Assembly: GCF_000399665.1 (NCBI RefSeq)
Contig: NZ_KB976986.1
Span: 124,001-188,000, forward strand
Direction of reading: 5' to 3'
Length of the DNA: 64,000 nt
From: Acinetobacter calcoaceticus ANC 3811
GTDB taxonomy: Bacteria > Pseudomonadota > Gammaproteobacteria > Pseudomonadales > Moraxellaceae
A model generated the notes under the pieces. That model searched no databases, was not told the DNA's origin, and saw only the letters and a program-made list of their open reading frames with translations. Shown one piece after another: positions 44,943-53,259 of the stretch (positions within the stretch are counted from its first letter, which is position 1; each line of letters opens with the position of its first letter). The position numbers and the translations under genes are program-made.

Positions 44943-45770
44943 GTGGATTTTGATTTTAATTTAATTCTTGTTCCAGTTACGCTGATTCTATTTGCAGTGT
45001 GGTTGTTAGATAAACTTGTATTCAAACAGCGTGCAGATAAAGGGCGCGGGAACGAAAATTTTGTTATTACATGGGCCTATGACTTTTGGCCAGTTTTAGC
45101 TGTAGTACTTGTACTTCGTTCATTTCTTTATGAACCATTTAATATTCCATCAGACTCTATGGTACCTACTTTAGAAACTGGTGATTTTATTTTGGTTAAT
45201 AAATTTGATTATGGCGTGCGTTTGCCTATCGTCAATAAGAAAATTATTGATGTTGGAGAACCAAAGCGTGGTGATGTGATTGTATTCCGTTATCCACCTC
45301 AACCTACCATCAGCTATATTAAACGTGTAATCGGTTTACCAGGCGATCATCTTGTTTATGATCATGGACAATTGATTATTAACGGACAAAAAGTACCGAA
45401 AGTATTAACACAGTTTAGCCGTGAAAAAGATGTATTAGATACACCAACGTCTATTTATCATAAAGAGACGATTGGTGAGCACACCTTTACAATGCGTGAA
45501 CTTGAAGGCGTAAATGTGGCGCGTCAAGCACCGTTTATCAACTATGTTGAAAATGGTAAATATGCAAACCAGGACGGTTTATATTGGGAAGTGACTGTTC
45601 CAAAAGGACATTACTTTGCAATGGGGGATAACCGTGATCAAAGTGCAGACAGTCGTTTCTGGGGCTTCGTTCCTGAAGAAAATTTAACAGGGCGAGCATT
45701 CTACGTATGGATGCATAAAGAACCGGGCTTACATCTTCCTAACTTTGGCCGAAATGGAAAAATAGATTAA
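44943..45770 (+). CDS. lepB: Signal peptidase I
   Basis: 275 residues, GTG start (GAGG 4 nt upstream). Two N-terminal membrane helices (about 5-28 and 46-62), catalytic Ser72 in FNIPSDSMVPTL, general base Lys127 in SYIKRVIGLPGD, then box D MGDNRDQSADSRFWGFVPEE. It removes signal peptides from exported proteins such as TolB, Sbp and the YfaZ-like porin here. About 75 nt after lepA. Confidence 0.97.
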   Translation: MDFDFNLILVPVTLILFAVWLLDKLVFKQRADKGRGNENFVITWAYDFWPVLAVVLVLRSFLYEPFNIPSDSMVPTLETGDFILVNKFDYGVRLPIVNKKIIDVGEPKRGDVIVFRYPPQPTISYIKRVIGLPGDHLVYDHGQLIINGQKVPKVLTQFSREKDVLDTPTSIYHKETIGEHTFTMRELEGVNVARQAPFINYVENGKYANQDGLYWEVTVPKGHYFAMGDNRDQSADSRFWGFVPEENLTGRAFYVWMHKEPGLHLPNFGRNGKID

Positions 45771-45794
45771 AAACAACCATTAGGAAAAAAAGAA

Positions 45795-46169
45795 ATGCGT
45801 AAGGCACAACAAGGTACTTCGTATTTAGCAATTTTATTTGGGGTGGTTATATTTGCAATTGCAGTAAAAGCTGTACTTGCAGTTTGGCCAGCATATTGGG
45901 ATGATCGATTGATTAACAATCAAATAGAAGAGCTTTTACAAGAAAGCTCTTCTGACATCACCCCGCAGAAGTTTATGACACAAATGGATCAGCGACTGGA
46001 AATGAACAATATTCGTGATCTTCATTTTAAAGAGATTGCGCAAGTGTTTAATGAGTCTGGTCTAAAAGTCCAAAAGAAATATGAGGTAAGAAAACCTTTC
46101 TTATCAAATATTGATTTAGTTTTAACATTTGAGAAGAGTTTTGATAAAACATCAGTTCAAACTAAGTGA
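45795..46169 (+). CDS. DUF4845 membrane protein
   Basis: 124 residues. One N-terminal membrane helix (about 9-32, LAILFGVVIFAIAVKAVLAV) preceded by MRKAQQG, then a periplasmic alpha/beta domain (FMTQMDQRLEMNNIRDLHFK, YEVRKPFLSNIDLVLTFEK). The family is regularly encoded between lepB and rnc; function unknown. Its 3' end overlaps rnc. Confidence 0.88.
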   Translation: MRKAQQGTSYLAILFGVVIFAIAVKAVLAVWPAYWDDRLINNQIEELLQESSSDITPQKFMTQMDQRLEMNNIRDLHFKEIAQVFNESGLKVQKKYEVRKPFLSNIDLVLTFEKSFDKTSVQTK

Positions 46170-46833
46170 TCCTCGCTTATTGAGTCGAATCGGGTATCAA
46201 TTCAAGCAGCTTGAATTGTTACAGTTAGCTTTGACTCATCGTTCGGTGAGTCATAAATACAATTACGAGCGCTTGGAATTTTTAGGTGATTCACTATTAG
46301 GCATGATTGTTGCCAATTATCTATATCATGCCTATCCAAATGAAAATGAAGGTCGCTTAACGCGTATGCGAGCGACTTTAGTTCGTCAGGAAGCTTTAGG
46401 TAAGATTGCAACCGATTTGCAACTTAGTCGGTGTTTAATATTAAGTACGGGTGAATTGAAATCTGGTGGTCATCATCGTGAGTCAATATTGGCTGATACG
46501 GTAGAAGCGATTATTGGTGCAATTTATATTGATAGTGGTGATCTCAACTTACTTACCGATATTGTGCTAAAATGGTATGTACCCTATTTAGACCATATTG
46601 AACCTACGGATCAACTTAAAGACCCGAAATCACGTTTACAAGAGTATCTACAAGCACGTAAAAAACCTCTCCCTGTTTACGAGGTTGTAGATATTCAGGG
46701 TGATGCACCTCACCAGCACTTTAAAGTTGAATGTTTGATAGATGGTTTATCAAGGATTTATGGTGAGGGTTCAAGTCGTCGTTTTGCCGAGCAGGCAGCA
46801 GCGGCGGAAATTTTAAAGTTATTGGAGCAATAA
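46141..46833 (+). CDS. rnc: Ribonuclease III
   Basis: About 230 residues. The N-terminus lacks an ATG: candidate starts are TTG at 46141 (IKHQFKLSD follows) or TTG at 46129. It overlaps the DUF4845 gene by 29 or 41 nt. RNase III signature [20 protein letters not shown] with catalytic Glu/Asp, [20 protein letters not shown], then a C-terminal dsRNA-binding domain ([35 protein letters not shown]). It processes rRNA and mRNA. A weak start could keep its level low, a common trait of autoregulated rnc. Confidence 0.96.
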   Translation: MIKHQFKLSDPRLLSRIGYQFKQLELLQLALTHRSVSHKYNYERLEFLGDSLLGMIVANYLYHAYPNENEGRLTRMRATLVRQEALGKIATDLQLSRCLILSTGELKSGGHHRESILADTVEAIIGAIYIDSGDLNLLTDIVLKWYVPYLDHIEPTDQLKDPKSRLQEYLQARKKPLPVYEVVDIQGDAPHQHFKVECLIDGLSRIYGEGSSRRFAEQAAAAEILKLLEQ

Positions 46834-46838
46834 CCTGC

Positions 46839-47867
46839 ATGTCGATGCATTCTGATCAAATCAATCCAGATTCAAATGATAACCAAGATCCTAATAATCT
46901 GATTGATCAATTTTTTAGTTCCAAAGGCGTAACAATTCCTTCGGATTTTAAGAGCGGATTTGTGGCGATTGTAGGACGTCCAAATGTGGGTAAATCTACC
47001 CTCATGAACCATTTGCTAGGTCAAAAGCTCTCTATTACTTCGCGTAAACCTCAAACAACACGTCATAAAATTATTGGTATTGATTCGCGTGAAAAAATGC
47101 AGGCGGTATATGTAGATACCCCAGGTATGCATAAAAAAGAAGTGCGCGCTATTAATAAAATGATGAACCGTGCAGCTCATTCTGCTTTACGCGACGTTAA
47201 TTTGGTCTTATTTGTTATTGATGCTTATAAGTGGACTCCAAATGACGACTTAGTGCTTGAAAAGCTTAAGAATGCTGAAATGCCAGTAATTTTGGTGATT
47301 AACAAGGTTGATACTTTTGAAGAGAAAAGAGATATTCTTCCTTTAATTCAAGAGCGTGCCAAGCTTATGAATTTTGCCGAGATCGTTCCTGTATCTGCTT
47401 TACGCGGAGCAAATCTGGAACACTTGAGCGAAACGATTGAGAAGTATCTTCCTTATCAAGCACCTTTGTATTCATTTGATCAGATTACTGACCGTTCTGA
47501 ACGCTTTTTAGCTAGCGAAATTATTCGTGAAAAAATTATGCGTCAGTTAGGTGAAGAACTACCTTATGATTTAACAGTACAAATTGAATCTTTCAAAACG
47601 GAAGAAGAGGCTGTTAATGAAAAAACGGGTCGTTTAAAACCAGCTTGTACTTATATTGATGCAACGATTTTTGTAGATCGTGCGGGCCAAAAAGCGATTG
47701 TGATTGGTGAAAAAGGTGCCAAGCTTAAAACAATCGGTATGGATGCCCGAAAAGATATGGAAAGAATGTTTGAGCAAAAAATTATGCTCACACTTTGGGT
47801 AAAAGTGAAGGGTGGCTGGTCTGATGATGAGCGTGCTTTAAAAAGCTTAGGATATAGTGATATCTAA
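46839..47867 (+). CDS. era: GTPase Era
   Basis: 342 residues, about 40 longer than E. coli Era because of an acidic N-terminal extension (1-40, [19 protein letters not shown]). G1 [10 protein letters not shown] (46-55), G3 DTPGMH, G4 NKVDTF, and the KH domain ([20 protein letters not shown]). It binds 16S rRNA near its 3' end for 30S assembly. 5 nt after rnc, so they are co-transcribed. Confidence 0.97.
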   Translation: MSMHSDQINPDSNDNQDPNNLIDQFFSSKGVTIPSDFKSGFVAIVGRPNVGKSTLMNHLLGQKLSITSRKPQTTRHKIIGIDSREKMQAVYVDTPGMHKKEVRAINKMMNRAAHSALRDVNLVLFVIDAYKWTPNDDLVLEKLKNAEMPVILVINKVDTFEEKRDILPLIQERAKLMNFAEIVPVSALRGANLEHLSETIEKYLPYQAPLYSFDQITDRSERFLASEIIREKIMRQLGEELPYDLTVQIESFKTEEEAVNEKTGRLKPACTYIDATIFVDRAGQKAIVIGEKGAKLKTIGMDARKDMERMFEQKIMLTLWVKVKGGWSDDERALKSLGYSDI

Positions 47868-47884
47868 AGGATAAGGATACTGGT

Positions 47885-48088
47885 ATGAAAACAATTACAT
47901 CATTCGTCGCTATAATTGGATGTACATTGATGTTACAAGGTTGTATATATAAGCTTGTAACCGTACCAGTAGGTATCGCCTACAAAACTACAAAAGGTGT
48001 TGTTAAAGGTACAGCAGCTGTTGTAGGGGCGGTAATTCCTGACGGTGATGATGAGGATGACAAAAAAGAAAAAGAATCTGAGGAATAG
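47885..48088 (+). CDS. Small lipoprotein between era and recO
   Basis: 67 residues. Lipobox LMLQGC after a short signal (MKTITSFVAIIGCTLMLQG). The mature part begins with a glycine-zipper-like helix (IAYKTTKGVVKGTAAVVGAV) and ends in an acidic/basic tail (DGDDEDDKKEKESEE). Function unknown. It starts 17 nt after era and 9 nt before recO, so it is in the operon. Confidence 0.8.
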   Translation: MKTITSFVAIIGCTLMLQGCIYKLVTVPVGIAYKTTKGVVKGTAAVVGAVIPDGDDEDDKKEKESEE

Positions 48089-48097
48089 TTTCTTTTT

Positions 48098-48811
48098 ATG
48101 ATGCGCAATGAAGTCCTCCACGGATATATGATTCATCACCGTAAGTATCGTGAAAAAAGTCATATTGTGCATCTTTTTACTCAGGAGTATGGGCGAGTCG
48201 ATGGTATTTTAAGACAGACTCCGCCCCCTCAGTATCAGCCTATCCGCTTGCAAGCCACGGGTAAAAGTGAACTAAAAAACTTTACAAAGCTTGAAATTTT
48301 AAATCAGCCTGTTTTCTTTTTTGGTGATGCTTTTTTTGCCGGATTTTATTTAAATGAAGTTGTTCTTAGACTTTGTCCGTTAGAAGAGGCAATGCCACAA
48401 ACATTTGAGCAATATCAGTTAACGTTACTTCAATTACAACAATTATCTTCCCATGAAAACCCTGACCTTTTTCTTAGGCAGATTTTGCGCCAGTTCGAAC
48501 ATGTTTTACTTCCTGAACTTGGATACGCGATTGATTTCTCAGTCGATACCCAGCAACAGCCGATTCAGGCTCATCAGTTTTATCAATTTCAAGTGACAGA
48601 AGGCTTTGCTCCTGTTGTACAGGCGGGACGTTCTTCTTTGTCAGGGAAAGCAATTTTGTCTATGTTGGATTATGAGCAAGGGCAGGATTTTTCTCTCGAA
48701 CAATTGCAATTATTAGGTAAACTATACCGTCAAATGATTACATCGCTTTTAGGGGATCGTTCCCTAAAAAGTCGACAATTGTGGATTCAAAACACTCAAA
48801 CTCAATCGTAA
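48098..48811 (+). CDS. recO: DNA repair protein RecO
   Basis: 237 residues. An OB fold at the N-terminus (HGYMIHHRKYREKSHIVHLF, YGRVDGILRQ, RLQATGKSELKNF), then the helical RecO domain (FFGDAFFAGFYLNEVVLRL, FRQILRQFEHVLLPELGYAI). No zinc-ribbon cysteines are visible, typical of gammaproteobacteria. It loads RecA onto SSB-coated DNA with RecR. Start ATG ATG at 48098. Confidence 0.92.
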   Translation: MMRNEVLHGYMIHHRKYREKSHIVHLFTQEYGRVDGILRQTPPPQYQPIRLQATGKSELKNFTKLEILNQPVFFFGDAFFAGFYLNEVVLRLCPLEEAMPQTFEQYQLTLLQLQQLSSHENPDLFLRQILRQFEHVLLPELGYAIDFSVDTQQQPIQAHQFYQFQVTEGFAPVVQAGRSSLSGKAILSMLDYEQGQDFSLEQLQLLGKLYRQMITSLLGDRSLKSRQLWIQNTQTQS

Positions 48812-48824
48812 TTAGGATTTATTT

Positions 48825-49550
48825 ATGGCTGCATTGCTTGGTGTAAACATAGACCATGTTGCTACTTTAAGACAGGCGCGCGGTACTACTTATCCCGACC
48901 CTGTAGAAGCTGCTCTCATTTGTGAACAAGCTGGTGCAGAAGGGATTACCTTGCATTTGCGTGAAGACCGCAGACATATTCAAGATGATGACGTACGCCG
49001 CATGCGTCCATTACTAAAAACACGCATGAATCTTGAGTTGGCTGTTACTGATGAAATGGTTGAGTTTGCAAAAGAAATTCAGCCACAGCATGTATGCTTT
49101 GTTCCTGAAAGACGCCAAGAAGTAACAACTGAAGGTGGTTTAGATGTAGTAGGTAACTTTGAAAAAGTTAAAGCTGCAACTCAGACTTTAGCTGCTATTG
49201 GTTGCGACGTATCATTATTTATTGATGCCGATTTAGCTCAAATTGATGCAGCAGTTGCATGTGGCGCACCTACGATTGAGTTGCACACAGGTGCATATGC
49301 AGATGCTGCAACAGAGCAAGATCAACAGGCTGAGTTGGCACGTATTATCAAAGGTGTTGAATACGCAGCTTCAAAAGGTTTGGTTGTAAATGCTGGTCAT
49401 GGTCTTAACCTTAAAAATATTGCTCCAATTGCTGCTATTTCACAAATTCACGAGTTAAATATTGGACACTCAATTATTGCTGATAGCATTTTTGTAGGTC
49501 TGGTCCAAGCGGTTAAAGATATGAAAGCAGCAATTCAGGTGGCAGGTTAA
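48825..49550 (+). CDS. pdxJ: Pyridoxine 5'-phosphate synthase
   Basis: 241 residues. A TIM barrel with the N-terminal [58 protein letters not shown] and [15 protein letters not shown]. It joins 1-deoxyxylulose-5-phosphate and aminoacetone phosphate into pyridoxine phosphate. Follows recO by 13 nt, the conserved recO-pdxJ order. Confidence 0.97.
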   Translation: MAALLGVNIDHVATLRQARGTTYPDPVEAALICEQAGAEGITLHLREDRRHIQDDDVRRMRPLLKTRMNLELAVTDEMVEFAKEIQPQHVCFVPERRQEVTTEGGLDVVGNFEKVKAATQTLAAIGCDVSLFIDADLAQIDAAVACGAPTIELHTGAYADAATEQDQQAELARIIKGVEYAASKGLVVNAGHGLNLKNIAPIAAISQIHELNIGHSIIADSIFVGLVQAVKDMKAAIQVAG

Positions 49551-49556
49551 TTGGTT

Positions 49557-50201
49557 ATGTCGAGTATCAATTACGATGAATTAATGCAACCTGTCTTGGC
49601 TTTTTTAGGATGTCAAACGCCAAAAGCATGGTTAGATGAGGCAATCAATAATTTAGATATCTTGATGCAAGATCATGCTAATTGTGAAAAAAAAGCAGCT
49701 AGTACAGCAATGAACTTAATGTTCCGTTATAGCTTTTTCCCTGATTTGCAAGTAAAGCTTGCACAACTGGTACGGGAAGAAATGCTCCATTATGAACAAG
49801 TGCTTGAGCTTATGGCCAAGCGTGGTCAGAAATGGGATGGATTAAGTGCGGGGCGCTATGCTGGTGGGTTGCGTAAAGAAATTCGTACTTATGAACCTGA
49901 AGCTTTAATTGATGTACTTGTAGTAGGTGCTTTTGTTGAGGCTCGCTCATGTGAACGTTTTCATGCACTTGCTCCACGTGTAGATGATGAGTTAGGACGC
50001 TATTATCGTTATTTGCTTAAGTCAGAGTCTCGTCATTTTGAAGACTATTTGGCACTTGCACTTGATGTTGCAAAAACTGCAAAAATGAAAAATCCTAAAG
50101 AGGATATTCAGCAGCGCATTGAGCATATTCGTGAGGTTGAAAAGAATCTGATTTTAACGCCTGATGATACCTTCCGTTTTCACAGCGGCGTGCCTGCATA
50201 A
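49557..50201 (+). CDS. miaE: tRNA-(ms2io6A)-hydroxylase MiaE
   Basis: 214 residues from the ATG at 49557, six codon positions after the pdxJ stop region. Ferritin-like diiron fold: AMNLMFRYSFFPDLQVKLAQ, VREEMLHYEQVLELMAKRGQ, GAFVEARSCERFHALAPRVD, KSESRHFEDYLALALDVAKT carry the Glu/His iron ligands. It hydroxylates ms2i6A37 in tRNA. Ends in a strong terminator, closing the lepA-to-miaE series. Confidence 0.93.
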   Translation: MSSINYDELMQPVLAFLGCQTPKAWLDEAINNLDILMQDHANCEKKAASTAMNLMFRYSFFPDLQVKLAQLVREEMLHYEQVLELMAKRGQKWDGLSAGRYAGGLRKEIRTYEPEALIDVLVVGAFVEARSCERFHALAPRVDDELGRYYRYLLKSESRHFEDYLALALDVAKTAKMKNPKEDIQQRIEHIREVEKNLILTPDDTFRFHSGVPA

Positions 50202-50218
50202 TATTAGAAGTTTTAAAT

Positions 50219-50250
50219 AAAAGTTTATCTTTCGAGATAAACTTTTTTAT
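50219..50250 (+). terminator. miaE terminator
   Basis: AAAAGTTTATCT / AGATAAACTTTT with a UUCG tetraloop, a 12-bp stem, then T-rich sequence. Confidence 0.93.
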
Positions 50251-50421
50251 TTTAACTCTATAATTTTAAATTAATTTTTATAAGCAGTTAGCATGAAATT
50301 GCAGTTTTTATTACCGCATAATCTTGATAAAATCACATTTATATATTTTTAGTTTCATAAACTCTATTCTCTCTAATTAATTTTAAAAAATTCTTTTATT
50401 TTTTAAAGTAATCACGAATAT

Positions 50422-50435
50422 TGTATAAATATACA
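50422..50435. promoter_or_regulatory. 14-bp perfect palindrome upstream of the SDR gene
   Basis: TGTATA AA TATACA-type symmetry (TGTATAAATATACA apart from the central AA) 58 nt before the SDR ATG. Could be an operator or part of a -10. The rest of 50251-50493 is very AT-rich with nothing else recognisable. Confidence 0.3.
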
Positions 50436-50493
50436 GATACGTTTGTTCATAATCGGTTCAACCAAATTAGTCGAATATTTCAAGGATATAAGA

Positions 50494-51252
50494 ATGTTAG
50501 CATTAGTTACAGGCGCCTCTGCGGGTTTTGGTTATAGTATTTCAAAAAAACTGATTGAGTTGGGTTACAAAGTTATTGGCTGTGGAAGACGGGCAGAAAA
50601 GCTAAAAGAATTACAACAAGAGCTTGGTGAAAAGTTCTATCCCTTAGTATTTGACATGACAGATACCGTAGAAAATATAAATAAAGCCTTAGTTGATTTA
50701 CCAGCTGAATTTCAAATTAGTCAAATTGATTTATTGGTGAATAATGCTGGTCTAGCATTAGGCCTAGAGTCAGCAGATAAATCAGATTTAGATGATTGGT
50801 ACACTATGATTGATACCAATGTTAAGGGGCTTATTACTGTTACCCGACTAATTTTACCGAATATGGTAAATAAAAAGTCTGGCTTAATTATCAATATGGG
50901 GTCAATTGCAGGTACATATCCATATCCGGGTGGTAACGTTTATGGTGCAACTAAAGCATTCGTGGAGCAATTTAGTTTAAATCTGCGAGCTGATTTGTCT
51001 GGTACAGGCATTCGAGTAACTAATATTGAGCCGGGGCTTTGCGGGGGGACAGAATTTTCTTTAGTGCGTTTTAAAGGTGATCAGGAGAAAGTGAACAATC
51101 TGTATGATAAAAAGAACCCAATTTTGCCTGAAGATATTGCAAATACGGTAGCTTGGGTTGCTTCACAACCTCCGCACATTAATATTAACCGTATTGAAAT
51201 GATGCCGACCACCCAGTCTTTTAATCCTTTAAAAGTAGTTGAAATGGAATAA
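50494..51252 (+). CDS. Short-chain dehydrogenase/reductase (YdfG-like)
   Basis: 252 residues from the ATG at 50494, with AAGGAT 6 nt upstream; the frame from 50443 has no SD. Rossmann motif LVTGASAGFGYSIS, basic residue patch CGRRAEKL suggesting NADP, NNAGLALG, and the catalytic Ser-Tyr-Lys (NMGSIAGTYPYPGGNVYGAT, then K). IRVTNIEPGLCGGTEFS follows. Resembles 3-hydroxy acid dehydrogenases of the YdfG group. Substrate not certain. Confidence 0.87.
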   Translation: MLALVTGASAGFGYSISKKLIELGYKVIGCGRRAEKLKELQQELGEKFYPLVFDMTDTVENINKALVDLPAEFQISQIDLLVNNAGLALGLESADKSDLDDWYTMIDTNVKGLITVTRLILPNMVNKKSGLIINMGSIAGTYPYPGGNVYGATKAFVEQFSLNLRADLSGTGIRVTNIEPGLCGGTEFSLVRFKGDQEKVNNLYDKKNPILPEDIANTVAWVASQPPHININRIEMMPTTQSFNPLKVVEME

Positions 51253-51328
51253 TGATTTAAGAAGGGAATATATTCTTTAAACTTAGATTAGATCATTAAA
51301 TCAAGTAGGTCGTTTAAGAATGAAAATT

Positions 51329-51359
51329 AAATCCTCTATGGGTTGATAGGGGATTTTTT
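51329..51359 (+). terminator. SDR gene terminator
   Basis: AAATCCTCTAT / ATAGGGGATTT, an 11-bp stem with one G-U pair and a GGGTTG loop, followed by T6. It lies 76 nt after the stop. Confidence 0.8.
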
Positions 51360-51385
51360 ATAGATATTGATAAATTTAAGCCAAA

Positions 51386-51416
51386 AAAAAGCCCGCTTTA
51401 ATGCTGCGGGCTTTTT
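51386..51416 (-). terminator. tRNA-Asn terminator
   Basis: GCCCGC / GCGGGC stem with a 9-nt loop, with flanking A5 and T5 runs. It lies 6 nt beyond the tRNA 3' end on the minus strand. Confidence 0.85.
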
Positions 51417-51422
51417 AGTATT

Positions 51423-51498
51423 TGGCTCTCCCACCTGGGCTCGAACCAGGGACCTGCGGATTAACAGTCCGTCGCTCTACCGACTGAGCTATGGGAGA
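51423..51498 (-). tRNA. tRNA-Asn (anticodon GTT)
   Basis: 76 nt including an encoded 3' CCA. Acceptor TCTCCCA / TGGGAGA, D-arm AGCTCAGTCGGTAGAGC, anticodon arm GGACTGTTAATCC (GTT, plus-strand positions 51463-51465), T-arm CCTGGTTCGAGCCCAGG. A full cloverleaf can be drawn by hand. tRNA 3' ends are frequent integration sites; no element is inserted here. Confidence 0.97.
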
Positions 51499-51732
51499 AT
51501 CTGCATGCGATTATAAGGAGATTTTGAGAAGGGTCAAGTGTAAATTGTCATGTTGACTACATTTTTGTGCTGTATGGCTTTTATTTGATCAGTTGGGCGG
51601 TGAGCTAAGAAATTACTTGCGCTTTAAAAGTTCAATTGCTAGATTCAAAACAGAATAAGCGTTTGAAGAAATTCAAACAGTGTGGATTTAAACCAACTTG
51701 CCAGCACTAAAATGGCTAAATCGGAGATAAGT

Positions 51733-52164
51733 ATGAAAACACTTACTGTTGCGTCTATTTTTTCTAATTTTGATTTTTATCAACATCATTATCTCAATAT
51801 TTTAAGTCAACCAGAATCCTATTACACACTTGTAGAAAGTGCTTGGACTAATGCTTATCCTTTTAAAAAGCAAAATTTGTACTTAGGTGATTTATTGCAG
51901 CTTTGGTTTAGTTCCAAATGGAATGTGCATGGTTCACTTAAAATTTTAAAAAGCTCGAAAGTATTAAACCCTTCTAAAGCTTTATATCTTTTTCAGTTAG
52001 AAGGGGAGTTGTTATTAGGCAAAAACAAAGTTTTAGCTTGGTCTACCGAGCATCAAGAAATTATAGAGTTTCAACTTAAAAATATTTGGGCACCCTATGT
52101 GATTGCACAAACTTGTGAACGTCCAGATCATTCAGATTCTCCAATAAAAAAGGCAGCGGTCTAA
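51733..52164 (+). CDS. Conserved-looking hypothetical protein (143 aa)
   Basis: 143 residues from the ATG at 51733, with GGAG 6 nt upstream; the longer frame from 51682 has no SD. Rich in aromatic residues (FSNFDFYQHHYLNIL, LLQLWFSSKWNVHGSLKIL, LYLFQLEGELLLGKNK), no signal peptide or TM. I do not recognise the family; the alpha/beta pattern suggests a small globular domain. Its last codons lie inside the terminator hairpin of the converging thioesterase. Confidence 0.65.
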   Translation: MKTLTVASIFSNFDFYQHHYLNILSQPESYYTLVESAWTNAYPFKKQNLYLGDLLQLWFSSKWNVHGSLKILKSSKVLNPSKALYLFQLEGELLLGKNKVLAWSTEHQEIIEFQLKNIWAPYVIAQTCERPDHSDSPIKKAAV

Positions 52165-52174
52165 GGCTGCCTTT
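52149..52174 (-). terminator. Terminator of the minus-strand thioesterase, overlapping the plus-strand stop codon
   Basis: AAAGGCAGC / GCTGCCTTT stem; on the minus strand it is followed by a T-run (plus-strand A-run 52146-52151). The plus-strand stop TAA (52162-52164) sits in the loop. Confidence 0.75.
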
Positions 52175-52179
52175 AATGA

Positions 52180-52617
52180 TTATGGACGAATAATCATGCA
52201 GGTTGCTGTAGCATAGGCATACAGTTTACCTTCCTCATCAATAATCTTTCCTTCAGAAATACCTAAATTTTTACTTAAGTTAATGACTTTGCCTATCGCA
52301 ATTAAAGGATGATTCTTTGGAATAGGGCGGCACATTTTTACGTTAAGATCGATTGTGCCGTATCCTACACCTGCTGGTAACATCGTATGTATTGCACAGC
52401 CAGTTACAGAGTCTAAAACTGTAGCAGCAAAGCCACCATGTACGCCACCGAGTGGATTTAGATGGTTATGATCTGCTTGAGCTTTAAAAGTAACTGATCC
52501 TTCTGAAATTTCACTAGGTTGCATAGGTATAGTTTTAGTAATACTTGCTGCTGGAATATGGCCTTCTATCATGGCTTGTAAAAATTCAAGACCAGTCATT
52601 TCCATCGGATTTTTCAT
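52180..52617 (-). CDS. PaaI-family thioesterase (second copy)
   Basis: 145 residues. Hotdog fold with HNHLNPLGGVHGGFAATVLD, the HGG motif and catalytic Asp of the PaaI group, then GYGTIDLNVKMCRPIPK and YAYATATCMII. Its N-terminus MEMTGLEFLQAMIEGHIP is typical of this subfamily. Substrate is some acyl- or aryl-CoA. Divergent from the GFA gene. Confidence 0.85.
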   Translation of the reverse strand: MKNPMEMTGLEFLQAMIEGHIPAASITKTIPMQPSEISEGSVTFKAQADHNHLNPLGGVHGGFAATVLDSVTGCAIHTMLPAGVGYGTIDLNVKMCRPIPKNHPLIAIGKVINLSKNLGISEGKIIDEEGKLYAYATATCMIIRP

Positions 52618-52796
52618 TTTTTAAGTCCTTTAATTCTTTAAGTTCTAAAATGGAACTTGATGTTAAATTAGGCGTTAAAATGTATATTGTCAAGTACAAG
52701 AAATATAGACCACTTTATAGTTTATAAACTTGTAAATTTTGGTTGAGCAGAATATTTTATAACTCTAAAAATATAAACTTAGTGTGGAAGATAATA

Positions 52797-53207
52797 ATGA
52801 ACGGTCAGTGTTTATGTGGTGAAACAACTTTTGAAGTTGAATTAAAAAATCATGATGTACATGCTTGCCATTGTTCGATGTGTCGTAGACAAACCAGTGG
52901 TGTCATTATGACAGTTGATGTAGTCAAAGGTAGTTTAAAGTTTATTCAGCAAAAGCATCTCAGCATATTTAACTCTTCTGAATGGGGTGAAAGAGGTTTT
53001 TGTAATGTTTGTGGAACAACAATTTTTTGGAGAACTAAAGATCATAGTCATTGCAATATCAATGCATTTTCTTTAAATGAACCAGTAGAAGACTTGACAT
53101 TGGATATGGAAATTTTTATTGATTCAAAACCCGATTTTTATAATTTTCAAAATGATACAAAGAAATTGACTGAGGCTCAGGTAGCTGCATTATTTAATCC
53201 ACAATAA
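52797..53207 (+). CDS. GFA-family zinc protein
   Basis: 136 residues from the ATG at 52797 (MNGQCLCGETTF). Cys/His zinc ligands in GQCLCGE, ACHCSMCRRQTSG and GFCNVCGTTIFW, the Mss4-like fold of the GFA (glutathione-dependent formaldehyde-activating) family. The family name is historical; most members have unknown substrates and may bind S-hydroxymethyl-glutathione or other thiols. The dyad AGTTTATAAACT (52719-52730) in the divergent region could be an operator. Confidence 0.82.
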   Translation: MNGQCLCGETTFEVELKNHDVHACHCSMCRRQTSGVIMTVDVVKGSLKFIQQKHLSIFNSSEWGERGFCNVCGTTIFWRTKDHSHCNINAFSLNEPVEDLTLDMEIFIDSKPDFYNFQNDTKKLTEAQVAALFNPQ

Positions 53208-53217
53208 TTTTAATTAT

Positions 53218-53248
53218 AAAAAAGGACCTCAATTTTGAGGCCCTTTTA
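53218..53248. terminator. Terminator between GFA gene and aminotransferase
   Basis: AAAAGG-CCTCAA / TTGAGG-CCTTTT stem with one A:C mismatch and a short loop, bidirectional between converging genes. Confidence 0.8.
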
Positions 53249-53259
53249 ATTTTTACAGA

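Noticed and set aside
51423..51498. tRNA-Asn as the attachment site of an integrated element
   Set aside because: No integrase, no direct repeat of the tRNA end, and core genes on both sides.
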